Part shown: positions 1 through 13,300 of the stretch, in pieces
How positions within the stretch are numbered: the first letter of the stretch is position 1
Layout: each line of letters starts with the position of its first letter
Source: Melanocharis versteri
Lineage: Eukaryota > Chordata > Aves > Passeriformes > Melanocharitidae
Reading direction: 5' to 3'
DNA: 64,000 nucleotides
Assembly: GCA_013397845.1 (NCBI GenBank)
Contig: VZTG01009066.1
Span: 62,001 to 126,000, forward strand
Program-made: the position numbers and the translations under genes
Notes under the pieces: model-generated
Databases searched by the model: none
What the model saw: only the letters and a program-made list of their open reading frames with translations
What the model was told of the DNA's origin: nothing

Positions 1-3000
1 CACTTGTTCTTTTCTGTATCTCCCAGTAATTTCATTTGGAGCATTCCTATGAATTGCACAATCAAAGTCACATCTCACAAAGAGACAGACTTCTACCAGA
101 AAGTCAAATACAACATTAAAAACAGACACCTGTGTTTTAAATGGATATGGCTGGATCCTCAGGGAAGCAAAAGAAGAGTCTTTGGCCACCTACCGACCTT
201 ATACAACCTAAGGGTAGTGCAGAACCTCTTAAATGTGGAGCAATTGCTCTGGCAAAGGGACTATGTAAGAAACACAAAGACTGTGCAGGAAGTGCACATC
301 CTGCACTGAGACACAAAAAGACTGAGCACACTGAGAACTACAGATCAGAGCCCTGCGTAGGTGGGCTGGAGCACTTCCGCGAGCCAGGATTTTCCTCCGA
401 AACCAACGACAGCATGAGGGCACTAGAAATTTAATCTTGTAAAATAGTGCTACAACACTAAGGCATCAGCACCCACATGCTCAGGGTTTCTCAGAAAAGC
501 ACAAAACAGTCAGTGCATGTCTAAGGCCCCCTGTTTATTGCACTACACCAAATGAATGCCAGTGGGAAAGTTAGAGAATGAAGCAAGACTGAAACATGCC
601 ACAGTCCAAGATTTTGGACCTCAGAGCAAAGTTTGGGAGCGAAAGGCGCGAAGGACTCCCAGCAAATTCTAGTCTAGAAATGGTGAGTAATTTCCTCTAT
701 TTAGTCCCACACATCCAACAGGAACAGACTGAGATGTCCCAAGAGTCAGCTCCATCTTCCCTCGGATCAGCTCCAAACAAGCTGTTGACAGTAGCACCAG
801 TCCTGTTTCAAATCTTCATGAAAGACAGGGACAACAGCACAGGCAGCACCCTCAGCAAGCACAAAAACGATGCCAAATTGACTTGCCAAAACAAAGGAGG
901 AAGCGATAGGGGCTCTAGAGTCTGTTGTCGAACTTCCACTGTTAAGACTCCATCCAGTAAAAATATCATTGAAATATTTTTGAATTTTTAAAACTGTGGC
1001 TCCTTTCCACTATCTCTTTTATTTTCTCTGTTGCCATCACTGATCTGTTATTTTAGTCTCCTCAAAACCAGACCTGTTACATGAGTGTCAAATCAGAACT
1101 TCTCTAATGAAGCTGTTGGTAAGTTATAATTCAGATGATAAGTTAAATCAATTTATCTCCTAACCTACTCATAATACAATCCAAATACAAACTTCTAGAT
1201 CTCCTGCATAAAAAACATTCCTGGCATTAAAAAGCATCTACCAAGAACTTGTCATCAGTTACATCTAAGCTGTGAAGTGCTTACACATCATGTACTGGGT
1301 AAGGCTCCCGTAAGAAAATACAACAGCGTGTCCAGCCTTGAGGATGAGCTCATTAAATACTTGTGCCAATGCAGACATTACTGGTTCTGCAGTGTAAGAA
1401 ATAAAGGTTTCATTACCCACAGATCACAGCTGATCCTACTGAAAAAACCCTCCTCCTGTTCCTTTATGACGTGAGCTTCACAGTGTCAGTTCTTGCTGCA
1501 GCACCCACGGTGGTGGTGAACTCCAGAGAAGTGACTGAATAAAGGCCTTGAAGACAATGACAAATGTGGTACACACAGCAACAATGCCTGGAAGAAGCTT
1601 GTTTTGAATCTTATTCTCCCCAGAAAACCACTAACATGACCAGTTAAGGAAATCTGCTCCCCCAGCATTTTGCTAATGATATGTAGAGTTCACTTTTCCA
1701 ACTCAAATGTTGTGTAGTGCTGAACCTGGACCTGGCACCAAACAAGCGGCTTTAAATCTAGACTGTCAGCCTTATCAGATCACCATGGTCATCTTAAAAA
1801 AACAGGCCAGAGTTGTCTGAGTGAACTTACTGTACTCACTGTAAACATAAGCTGAATGACATTAATTATATGCCTAACCTTAAGTTATTTATTAATAAAA
1901 ACCAGATCCCTATTTCTAAAATTCTGCCCAAAATAAACATGAGGGTGGTGGCATACAGGTCATTCCAGCACTGGCCAGCTTCAGCCAGTCTTCTGAAATT
2001 TCCTAATAATCTGAATAAAAACAACAATCAGAACTTCTAGTACTTCTAGGCCAAAGTTATCTGGGCCTGTTGATTTAAATAGCATATCCCTATTGAAAGC
2101 ATTTGGCATTATCCTGGATTACCAGCAGAGTGGGGAGTAACTCATCACATGTATTTTGAAAACACAGACTCCAACTTTTCTCAAAACACTTCCGGAAAAC
2201 TTGGGCTTTTCCCGCATCATTAACAATTTGCTATCGCCACCTAGGAATGGGTCCAGCATATTACAACCTCCTCTGTGACTCCCACGACATCCTTTGAGCC
2301 TCCAGTTACCCAACAGCTTCTTCCTCTACAAAATCCAGCAGTGCTTTAATAAGGACTGAATTAGAACTTCCCGAAAGTCCTCTCCACAGCTGCATCTGCA
2401 AATTCTCTGGACAGTTTAACCTCTGTGCCACTTGTACTCAAGCACTTGCAGAAGTCACCGTTGTGACATGGAAGGCAGATAGATGGAAGTGATACCCACA
2501 TGCTCTTAAAAAAGGCTGTCCCTGTGGGATAGGGGGTCAGCCCGGACAAGGACGTCCTTCAAGAAGTGAGACAGCAGAAGTACAGGATGTTCACATATCA
2601 CACCCTGACTGAACAGCGTTACCACTTTCCAACCACCTGCAAGCACAGTCAGACCGAACCAGATGGAGATTCTGTTCACTCAGTACTCCTGACAGGATTT
2701 TGTTTCCATTAAATCGTTCAATCCTCCATCAAGAACACATAAACACCGACACCACTCATTGTGTCCTGCAACAAGGAGTTTGACAGCGTAACTGCAAGCA
2801 ATGAAAACGTGTCTCCTACTACCCAGATATATCCTGTAGTTCTTGCACTGGAGAAGATGGCAAACTACAGATTTGGTGTCTCCAGAATATGCAGACCTCT
2901 GCAAAATGCCCCATAATTACCCCTTTTCCAGGCTGATGACTCCTAACTTACTGAGCTATTTCCTGCTTTTCTGACCATCACCATCTGAACCTTTTTTGGA

Positions 3001-4700
3001 TTCGCAGTGCTGCTTGTGAGAATGGAGAGGAAGGTGCCCCATGGAGAACAGAAGCCGGCTGCAGTTGTTCTCTGCACTGCTCCCTAGCCCTCTACAAGTT
3101 AATCCTAGCATTTCCCCTTTATTGTCCTTTTTACCACTGACCTGATGTTTCCATGAAGTCATTGTCATCACTCCAAAATGCACCACTGCTCTCGTGACAA
3201 TGCTCCCACTGCACAGATTCTCATGTGCATCTCCCTGCCGGTGCACATCACCTCAGCTCGCTCCCACAGCTCCCCCCAGCACCTCTCACCACCCTCCATC
3301 TCACAAACCTCAGCAGCTCGAGCAATCCATCCCAGGACACAGAGGTGCAGGCAGCTGCTCCTAAGAAAACCCTGGGAGAAGCCACACACTGACAGTTTGT
3401 GACTGATAACTCATTCCAACAAGGCTGTTTGAAGAACATCCCATTTTGGTCTCTTGGTGATAGCTGTGTCTAGAGCAATGGACACTCAGCACCTACGCGC
3501 ATTTGTGGCCAAGTCTAAAAATTCGCAAGTGCAAGTGCAGATTCCTCTCAAAATTTCAGTAACCTGGACAAAATTGGAGAATGTGCTTTTTCTTATAAAA
3601 CACAAGTCATGGACTCCTGATGGACTATACTCTATAGACTGAAATCAAGTGAGCTAGAGTGGCTGCAGGGTCCAGTTTACAATTCTTTCCTTCTTTCCTT
3701 TCCCTTCCTCATCCTCTCTTCAAAAGCACAAAATCATTTAAATAGAGGAGGCAGGCAGAGTACAGAAAGGATCTGGCCACCTGGCCCGTGGCACTGGTCA
3801 AAGCAGAACCTCAATGTCCTGACTCTAAGACTGTTCTCACTACAGCTCATTTTGAAGACAGCACCTTGAACATGCAAATATAGTATCACAACCACTACAG
3901 GTAGGACCTCGGCAGCTATTAAGCAAAAAGAGGTTAAATTTACATTCCTTTGAATAGAACTCTTCAACACCCAAACCCAAAATATACTTGCACACTTACT
4001 AACAAGATGCAGAATAGCTCAGATTGTGCAATCAAAGAACAGGAAGAAAGAAAAACAAAAACCATGAGTAGGGCTTGGGAGGACATTTGTGTATGTTCAG
4101 CACCAAACTGAAGCTCTGTTTGGCCTGCTAACAAGGAAAAGCTGATATGCTGACCTTCTTGGCAGACTACCTTGATCCCAACACATAGGGACAAAAAATG
4201 AACAGCAAGTTCCATCGCTGCTGCTTGATAAACAGGTCAGAATTATGCAATGCCAGACATGTGGCAGAAAGGACTTGAGTTACTTCAGGACACAGTTACA
4301 GGATAAACTGATAAACACTCACTCTTAAGCAAGCACTGGAGTTTGATGTAGTGTGCTACTACTATCTCTGACTGTCCTGCCTCTGTCCCTGCTCAGTCCC
4401 AACTTTCCCATTCATCGTCAGCCTTGCTTTGCTCTTGACTTTTTGGTTAGTGGCTTCTGTACCTGAGATCAGACTCTGCCTCAGAAGGCAGCAAGTTGTT
4501 GTATCAGGCTGGGACACCATTTACCTCTCAGCACCATGGAAATAACAGGTGATTTAGCTCTCTGTTTCAAGAGCACCAGCATGAACACAGAACGTCTGGA
4601 AGGCTCTGAGCAAAATTGACATCATGGCTACATCATACACCTAGGAAAACCAGGACCTGGATAAGCTGCTCAACTTTGAAAGCATGGAGCATCATACAGA

Positions 4701-4759
4701 GGATGGATGGATGGATGGATGGATGGATGGATGGATGGATGGATGGATGGATGGATGGA
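4701..4759. repeat. (GGAT)n microsatellite
   Basis: About 15 perfect copies of a 4-bp GGAT unit. Because 4 bp and 3-bp codons combine to a 12-bp period, the tract is open in several frames and gives artificial WMDG repeats on one strand and SIHP repeats on the other. It lies inside RANBP10 intron 3. Confidence 0.97.
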
Positions 4760-5680
4760 GAGGCAGGAGGCCCTGATGCAAGTTACCAAGGGCAGTATTT
4801 TCACTATGCCTTTTCTGGCCTGATGCTTCGCTCACACAGGGTGGAGAAGAAAGCCAAGTGATGACATCTCCCAGTGCATCAAGGTTCAAACATGTCAAAC
4901 TTGCCCTTGGGCACAGGGGAGGCAACACCCACAAGGATCTGTACTGAGATCCCCTCTGATGACATGCCAAAGGACTGACACACAAGGTCCAGGGATCATG
5001 GAAAATATACTTTTCCAGCGAGTTATAGCCAGACACATCAGACGCTTCCTGCTCTGCACTTGCTGGGCTAAAGATGTTGGCAGACAGATGAACTTTATCA
5101 CTGACACATGGACCATACCCTGCCCATGAACATTCCAGAGCAGAAATAGGTTCTACTTCAACTCAGTCCAAGTATTCAACGTAATGGGTGTAGAAGCTGC
5201 TGTAAAAGGGCAGGGCCTTGCTGACCACACAGCCAGTGGTAACCTCCTTGCAGTCAGGGAAACCTAGGCCATCTGAAGCTGTAAGGAATTGTGAAGTATA
5301 TTTGGGCATATGAAGGGCAGATGGAAGCACCTTTAGAAAGAATCTGAAGATCTGTAAATAGGGTTTGTGTCTGTCGTATCATGAGTAATGGGAGAGTCTG
5401 ACGCTTATTCTTCAGGACAGACCCCGCTCTACAGTCTTTCCAAATTTCATCTCTACCTGCTTTCTCTCCTTCATATTTTGGAACACTTTCCACTTTTCTC
5501 CCCTCTCTATTCTTGTCCAGTACTTTGCCTGTGGCATTCCTCTTCCCACTCCCCTGGCCAGCAATCCTAGCTTCCCACAGCTGCCCATGCCAGGGCAAGT
5601 GGTGTGCAAACACTAGCTGCAAAGGGACAAGAACTTGTGTCAACACACTGAAATAAACCAAACAAAATAATTTTATAAGA

Positions 5681-5686
5681 TTTATT
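5681..5686 (-). terminator. Candidate minus-strand poly(A) signal
   Basis: The minus strand reads AATAAA, followed by a T/G-rich stretch (attttgtttggtttatttc) about 20 nt downstream, a good cleavage-site arrangement. It is in RANBP10 intron 3 in the sense orientation. It could therefore be an intronic poly(A) site, the end of a non-coding transcript, or chance. No coding exon was recognised upstream of it. Confidence 0.35.
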
Positions 5687-8600
5687 GAATCCAAAGTCCA
5701 GCAGAAACAGATGTACAAACTTTGCTTGTACAGTGCTTGGGGAATGGGATGTGGAGGGTGGAGGCAGCGGCAGAGCCCAGAGCTGCTGCTGGACCACGTT
5801 CCAGTTGGAGGCAGGGCCTTTTCCATGCACTATGCTGAGCAGGCTGCTATTGCTCAGCCAGCTATGGGTCTCTGGCAGCAGCAGAGCATGAGGTCAGGGG
5901 AGGGGAAGGTGTGCTCAACAGAGGCTGAACAGATGGAATGTGGTGCACAGAGAAGCTGGATGTTGCTTCTACACCATCCTGGGCTGAGCAGTCCCAGGCA
6001 GGGACAGGACAACAACGAACATGGGGCAGGAGCCAGTACCACAGGAGAAGCGGAACCACCCTCTGTTGCTTACTCCATCTCCCAGTGGAATTGGCTCTGC
6101 AAGTGGATGTGCCTCTGGTGTACATCACTCCAGAACAGTGAATGCAGGCCCTTGCCCCCAGCAAAGGGAAGGCCGAGCAAGCTCTGGTGCTCCTGCAGCC
6201 TCAGAAGCCGAATGTCTGGTCATGAGAAGCCTGCTGCCCCAAGAAATATCTGAGGTGCTGCAGCATCTCAGCTGTCATCCAGTTTTATAGTATTTATGCC
6301 AAACCTTATGAAGCCTTATGTGATGAACACATCACATGTTTGGGTGAGAGCAGGGTGGTTGCTTTGCTTTCCTTTATTCAATCATGCTCTAGAATCAAAT
6401 CAACTATTAGTGCTGCAACGCATCTTTCTGTTTCCATAACGAGCCTACAAAAATAGCTGCTCAGTGGCCACAGCAACCTATGCTATAGAACTGGGGTAGT
6501 GGGCATAGGGGAAGCATGGCCCTGGCATGGAACAACTGTCTAGGTACAGTCACAACACCAACTGCAGGACAGGAATAGGACCAGGGAACAGCGTGCTTAA
6601 CACATTACAGCATCTCCCTGGCAGAACTTCAAGGGCCTGGACATCTGCCCAGAACATGTCGAGGGTAAAAAAAAAAAAAGTCCCTAAAACCCACTTACGC
6701 AGGGACACCAGGATATCAGGAAGACCTAACTAGAAACATCACCATCTTTTCTTGCTGGCAACACCTTCTATTTCTTCTACAAGGCAGCAAAATGTCTGAA
6801 TGCAGCAGGAGGCAAACCTTGCACTACGGGACCAACGCTTGTACAAACCACTTTATGCCACAAAGCACAAACTTCCCTAAGTAGGGGGTGGATGGGTTCA
6901 GGTCCCATAACCTTTGCAGTATGCCACTGAATCCTGTGCAATGCCATGGAGCAGAGCAGCACAGCAGCACACACATCCCAGCGAGGCACTGCTGCTCACG
7001 GCCTCCCCCTCACCCCAGGTCCCAGCAGATGAAGCAGAGTCAGTTTGGCCCCTGCACATACACAGCAGATGATGCTCATCAGAGAGTGCAGGACTCTTGG
7101 CAGGCCTGGCTGTAGCTCTGGCTCAAAAGCTATTCCATGTTTTTCAATAAAGTACTTGCAACAGTAGAAGAGACAAAACTCAGACCAAATCCTCACAGCA
7201 AGACTTATGTGTGGCAAGAATCCAAAGGAGAGGAAAAGGGAGAAAAAAAAAAAGGAATCACAACACCTCTCTCATATTAACAGAGAGCAGGAAGAAAAGG
7301 ACACAGTGACCCAAAAATCAGTATGACTCAAGAGTATGGGAGACTGAGCAGAATGTGGGTGCTAACAAGCATTGCCTGATCCACCACAGAGACAACAAGC
7401 AGAGTAACATTGTACAATTCAACTTTTCACAATATTGATCTGGCACAGTGATTTTTAGACCAGATCAGCAAGTCCTGCCATTTAACAACTACTGTATGTT
7501 AACTAGCCTTCAAAACAACATCAAACCACAGTCTACACCATTATATAAAGTGGCACTACCCATTGACTCATAAAGAGAGAAAACAAAACCAGAAGGCTCT
7601 GGAAGGCTGCAGTACAGGCAATACCTTTTCAACAGGAAAGGTCTGTTCCACCAGCCCCAGAAATTTGTAAGGAGTCCATTTCACTATTACTTAGCATGCA
7701 CCTCACCACAGAATACAGTAATCTAGATAAAAATCCTACTTCCCTGAATGAATAAAGATGGCAAGTCCTCCTAACTTACAAGCTTCATGGGTCCATCTTC
7801 TGCCAGAGTCAGAACATGATCTGGTTTTCCCTACACCAGAGAGGTCAAGATGTGCTACGAGCCATTTACAGCCCTGTGAAGAGCACACCATGGTTAGAGT
7901 AACTACAGAACAGGCTGTGTCTATCTACAAAGGAAAAGCTCTCCAGCATGATCAGGTCACCACTGCACTGTTATATCCATTACATTCTCTGACACATCAT
8001 AGTGGAGCAGGTGGGAAGCAGAGCAGGGGTACAAAATAATGCAAGACAGAGATGGGGAAAAAGAGTCAGATGAGGAGCTTTTCCATTTATCTATTTAGTG
8101 GAAGGGGTAAAGAACAAGTTACAATCAAAAGCTTATCACATACACAGGCTTCAAACCTCATAATACTAAATAATTCACATGTCCATTTATGTGCCAACTT
8201 TTCAACCTTCAGCTGATGGGCAAGAACATCTTTATAAAATATTAAGATACTTCCAGCAAAATCTTGCAAGGTAATGGGCAACAGTCATTTTACAGAGATA
8301 TCAAGGAAGGACAGTTCAGTGACTCAGCCAAAAGCAACGTTAGAGTTCACTTCAGAATGCAGGGGGTTCATGTCCAGTCACTATTAAAAACAATCCCTAA
8401 AGTGGCATTTAATGAGCTAAGAAAATGATGAACAAAAAACCACTTATGTAAACACAAGCCCTTATGGAGAGAGAAGCCTCCCAGGAGAAGCACACCTCAT
8501 GATGTTAAGAGGTTGCAACAACGCCTTCTCGATTCTAAACTGAGGTTTCTTAAATACTTTCCATATTAATCAAAGTGAAGCAACAGGGTTTTCTGAAGAG

Positions 8601-11600
8601 GATCATATTTATCCATCAGTAGGAATAGCTGCTACCCAGCAGTTTGAGTTGTAGTGAAACTGAGCTTTGTGTTGATGTTACCTTTTATCCAAAAGGCTCC
8701 GATAATAGGTACAGCCATATCAAAGAATTCGTTTTAATTTGAAAAACAAGCAGTGCTGTAATTACAACTTGTGTTGACAGCTAAACTGCTGTCTCTGAAG
8801 TGCCAGTCAACTCTTAGCTGCCATTAAGATACCTGGATTTTCCATAATCTGTGCTACAGCTGGAGATGAAACCTGTGGCACCGGTGAAGGCCAAACCCCA
8901 AACCCCACTGTGCAATGCCATCTGTGCTCTGCTCTGGAAACTCTGCTTTCACATGGCACACAACCAACACAACCTGCTGGATGACAGAGAGCTCCCTGCA
9001 AAGGCAGGAGCTCCAGCATACCCATATCATCCATCTCTGGGAACACGTTGCATGAGAACAGAGCACAGAACCTCTAAAAGAGGCCAGACCAGCTCTGAAA
9101 GAGATACGGCACAGAAATCAGGGCATGGAAAAGTGCACGACAGCACTAAGAATCACTTACCCATACTGATGCCTGAGCACTTAATGGCCAGTGGAAACAC
9201 TTTCTTTGGTTATTTTCCAAGGCCAGGATTACTGTCTTGAAATACTGATTCATGGTTTTGTTCAGCTTTAAAGGCAAAGCACTTCCCCAAGTACTTGAGG
9301 GTGAGGCACAGCTGCTGAGAGCTCAGCTGGAGCCTCAGCCTGCTTCCTCCAGTCAAACCTGAAGTCTGGGTGCCCAAAGCCAGTCTAATTGAACAGACCA
9401 AAAGAACGAAAAAATAGAAAAGAAACCCAACACCTCCATAAAAACCTAATCAAATGGCTGGCAGCAGTTTTTATGGCTGCAGACAGGACAATCATCACAA
9501 TCGATACGAGCAAACACGTGAACTGAAGTCAGTCAGAAAGGGAAAAGGGCAGGAACTTTTAATTTATACAATCCTAGTCTTCATATACACAGCCATAAAT
9601 AAAACATGGTATTAAATTTAACCTTAATTCAGAAGGTAATTCATCCCAATTCTGTGGTTCAGGAGCTGGTTTTGTTACTCTCCAGCTCTGAACACACCTG
9701 ATAACATCAGGTCTGACCTCATCTGGGGACTGATGGCTCTGGTGCCACCCCTCAGCACGTATCATGAAGGAACTAAGACATCTGTGCAACCCCCCCGTGC
9801 CACACCAGCTCAGCCAGTATCAGCCCTGAGCACAAGGCTCGTGTTCCAGAGCTCATCCACCCCACCAAGCTGTGCTCAGCTCTGTGCACGATAAGCTCCC
9901 CAGGGGCAACACCCCAAATGTGCAGAGCACGGCAGCGTGTGAAGACAGAGCTTTTGTCAGAAAACCCACTAATGATTTCTAAAAAACTGAAGAATGTGAA
10001 AGAAAGAACTTCCAGTTCTTCTAGGGGACAAAGACGGGATGTGAATGAATGCACGGCACATGCAACAAATCTGTTTCAATATTCAAGCTGGAATTTGCAT
10101 ACAAGTTCAGGTGAACTCAGCATATAAACTGAAAAAAACTGATCGAAGAAAGAGAAAGGTAGCATGGCATGAGAAGACAACTGAGCAGCTCAGTGGAACT
10201 CAGCTAAAGTTGACGGGCAGTGGACAAGTCAACCACAAAGATTCCCAAAGATACAAAGAATTTTTTTTTTAATAAAGATCGTAAAATTCTGAGAACTCTA
10301 AAATTTCAAATTTTAAAAATTTTGTGGTTTTAAATTTTAATTTTTAAAAGGTGTTCAACTGATCTGCAGAGAGTAGAAGCAGGAAGAGAAAAGATGAGAG
10401 TGAGTTAAGTAAGACCAGAGGAACTCAGATTCTTCAACACATGATGCAGCAGGGCAGCCATTAAAATATACACAGAATACATGTACACATAGAATTTAGA
10501 GTGAGGATGATAAAAGAAACAATATAATGAGTTGTGTATGCCCAGGATAAACAAAAATTAAGTGCTCCTAAAATTACTTTCCTATGATGGCATTTTACAT
10601 ACACTGAAGATAAGATTGATTCCATATGGGAAAAAAAATTTAAACACTAAAAATATGTGAAAGCTTAAGTTCAAAGGAAATCCTTTTGGTTTACTACAAG
10701 AAGCCCAAATTTCTTACTAATTTCTTTAGTATGACCTTAATTTTGACTTAAATTTAAAAAAATAAATAAAAAGCTATTTTGAAAATAGCAGATGGTGCAG
10801 TACAGTAAGAGTAGATTCAAGAAAGAAACAACCAGTTTCAACCAGTCTCAGGACACCTCCTCCAGTATGAGGTTTTTTTAAAATTTTTTTTTTTAAATGG
10901 GGCTGGGTAGTCTGTATTGCTTAGCCTTGTGTTGTGGACTGAACACTTATTAGTGGCTGGAGTGCATTAACCATGATTCTGGAGTGCATCTTGCAGTTTA
11001 GTTTAGAGGAAACAAGGGTAGCACAACCAAAGACGTAAATAAAAGTACAGGCAGTGGTGACAACCAGGAGATTCACTCACATAAATAAACCCCTTCTCCA
11101 AAAATAAGAGACTCGTGTAGATAAATCCAAAGGGCTCTGACTTACAAAGGCCAGAAATCTCAAATCTGCTCTAACAGGTATCTTTTTTTGGCAGTGTATG
11201 TTTTTTATCCACCACTGCTCTATGCACCACAATAATCTTCACCCACCCACGCGAGCTCTCATGTGATGAGGAATTTCTCTAAAAATCCATTCCGTACAAA
11301 TGGATCCAATAATTCCACAGCTGACCCATCACACTGACCCACTTTGCTCTCTTTTCTTCCACTGTGCAGTGCTAAAACCTGCCCTTTCTAAACATACTGA
11401 TGACCTCTTAGGAGGTAAAAACATGTTTTTCAGGTAAAAACATAGTCAGCAAAAAGGTGAAGTTTCAGGAGAAGTTCTCAGCCTAGATAAAAATTAGCCA
11501 GCCAAGTTAGCTAGTTAGCTTCAGCCCAATATGCCTGGAAAGACGCCCCTTTGTAAAGATTTCTCCATGATCAGGATAACTGTTTATTGGAGGGAAATTT

Positions 11601-13214
11601 AATTGAGGTTTTCAACACATATCTCTTTCTATCAGAAATAACTGCCAACCACTGTTAGCCACGTGATTCCAGAGAATAAAGTTTCCCAAAGGAGCTGTTT
11701 CAACCTGCATTACCGGTGTGATGAACCAGGCAAATGGACAGATCCAAGCTAACCACAAGCCCAGAATCAAGCAGTGCCCCCCACCCATTATTATTAACCC
11801 AATTAGGTGACCCATTTCACATGCAGCCCCACAAACTGGTTAGATAGGATAAATTATAGGGTACCAGAGGCACAAGCAATTTTGTGGACAGGAACTGGCA
11901 CAGCCAGCTGAAGGACTCACTGCATGTGTAACTAACACCTGTCTAAGGCTTTGCTATGACACTGTGTGGAAATCCCACGTGCCATTTTGGACAACTGTTT
12001 TTAAGGATAGCTCTGAAAGAGCTTTGCAGCAGGACAAACACCATAAGGTATTATAAGACAGAGCTTCATCAGCTGCATAAATAAATAAACTTAACAGAAA
12101 TTACTTCTAAAGACAGAAAATCAAGCAGTGTGTCCAAGCTGCTGATGTAGCCAAGAGGCTCTGAAAGCAGACTGAATCACAGTTTGTTTGCCACATACTG
12201 TTCATGTACTTAATCCCACACTTCAGGGCTTTTGCTGATTGCTTTAGAAGCCAAAGGCCTTCTTTTCCCAGGTAACCATGTAGCTTCTTCCCCTCCCGTT
12301 TCTGCTGAAGCCTTAAGAATTGTGAAAGCTTGGCAAAGATTTTCCTTTGCCCTTGTTTGCAAGATGGGATAAAAGCCACTTCCTGGACTTGCTCTGAATT
12401 TTAATGTTTTCTTTTACTATAAAAAGTAAGATACTGATGCTTGTGATACATCCAGTGATTAAACGTTCAGAAAACGTCTACAAGAGTTGTCGTAAATCAA
12501 GAAAACCTGACAAACAGGGAAGGGTGAAGAGCCAGGGATGTATGATTTGGAGAGAACGCCACAAAGCAGTGAGAGGAGTTTTCATGTATAGAGCTACAAA
12601 GAGGAAAGAAATTAATTATTTTCCACCTCCACGTGATCCAAGAATAGACTCAGACTACATGGGATATTCAGCTTTGTCATCAGGAAAAGTTTCCAACACA
12701 AGGACAGTGTTGGAAGAAGCTGCCAGAAAAATAATGAAAGACTGCTTTAGACACACACCTGTCAGGCAGGACTAATGCATAATTGAATTCGCTTCAGATC
12801 AGATGATTTGGTGTGGTCTCAGCTTCTATAATTATTACATTTAGCACTGGGACTGAGGCCTTTAGCACAGGTCCTTTTTTTGTCAGTGGAGTCACAAAAA
12901 GTGACAAACTAAAGCATAAACTGAAAACTTCCTTAAACACATTTGAAGTAGAAAGATTCCATGGCAATTACAGAAAACAAAAGAAAAAGAAAAAAAAGAA
13001 AAAAAAACCTAAACCACACCAAAACCAAACCAAAACTGGCTAGAAGGAAAACCTGGAAGTCTTTAGCTGAACTTCCCACTTGTAGCAGGATTAACTTAAG
13101 AGTTACATGAGGCTGCCCAGAGCCTTGTCAAATTGAGGTTTGAAAATCTAAATGGAGAGCCTCTGCAGAAAGCCATCCCCAACTCTGATGAGGAATAATA
13201 TATTCCCATGAGAA

Positions 13215-13300
13215 TTTTACTTGTGCAGGACCAGGAGTTGGACTCAGTGATCCTTGTGAGTCTCTTCCGACTTGGGACATTCTATGATCTTATGATAAAA
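13215..13300 (+). mobile_element. CR1 LINE 3' end
   Basis: The sequence has the typical CR1 3' terminus: GTTGGACTCAGTGATCCTTG, then a C/T-rich segment and an ATTCTATGAT-type tail (acattctatgatcttatga). The 5' boundary is uncertain; diverged CR1 sequence may begin near 13080. It is old and 5'-truncated, as is usual for this family in birds. Confidence 0.75.

Noticed and set aside
5254..6253. Overlapping 190- and 180-codon open frames on opposite strands
   Set aside because: Compositionally ordinary, no recognisable family, mutually overlapping. At best this is UTR-like sequence of an unknown transcript.
12404..12775. 123-codon open frame, plus strand
   Set aside because: Looks protein-like in places but matches no family known to me, with no exon context. 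It lies within RANBP10 intron 3.
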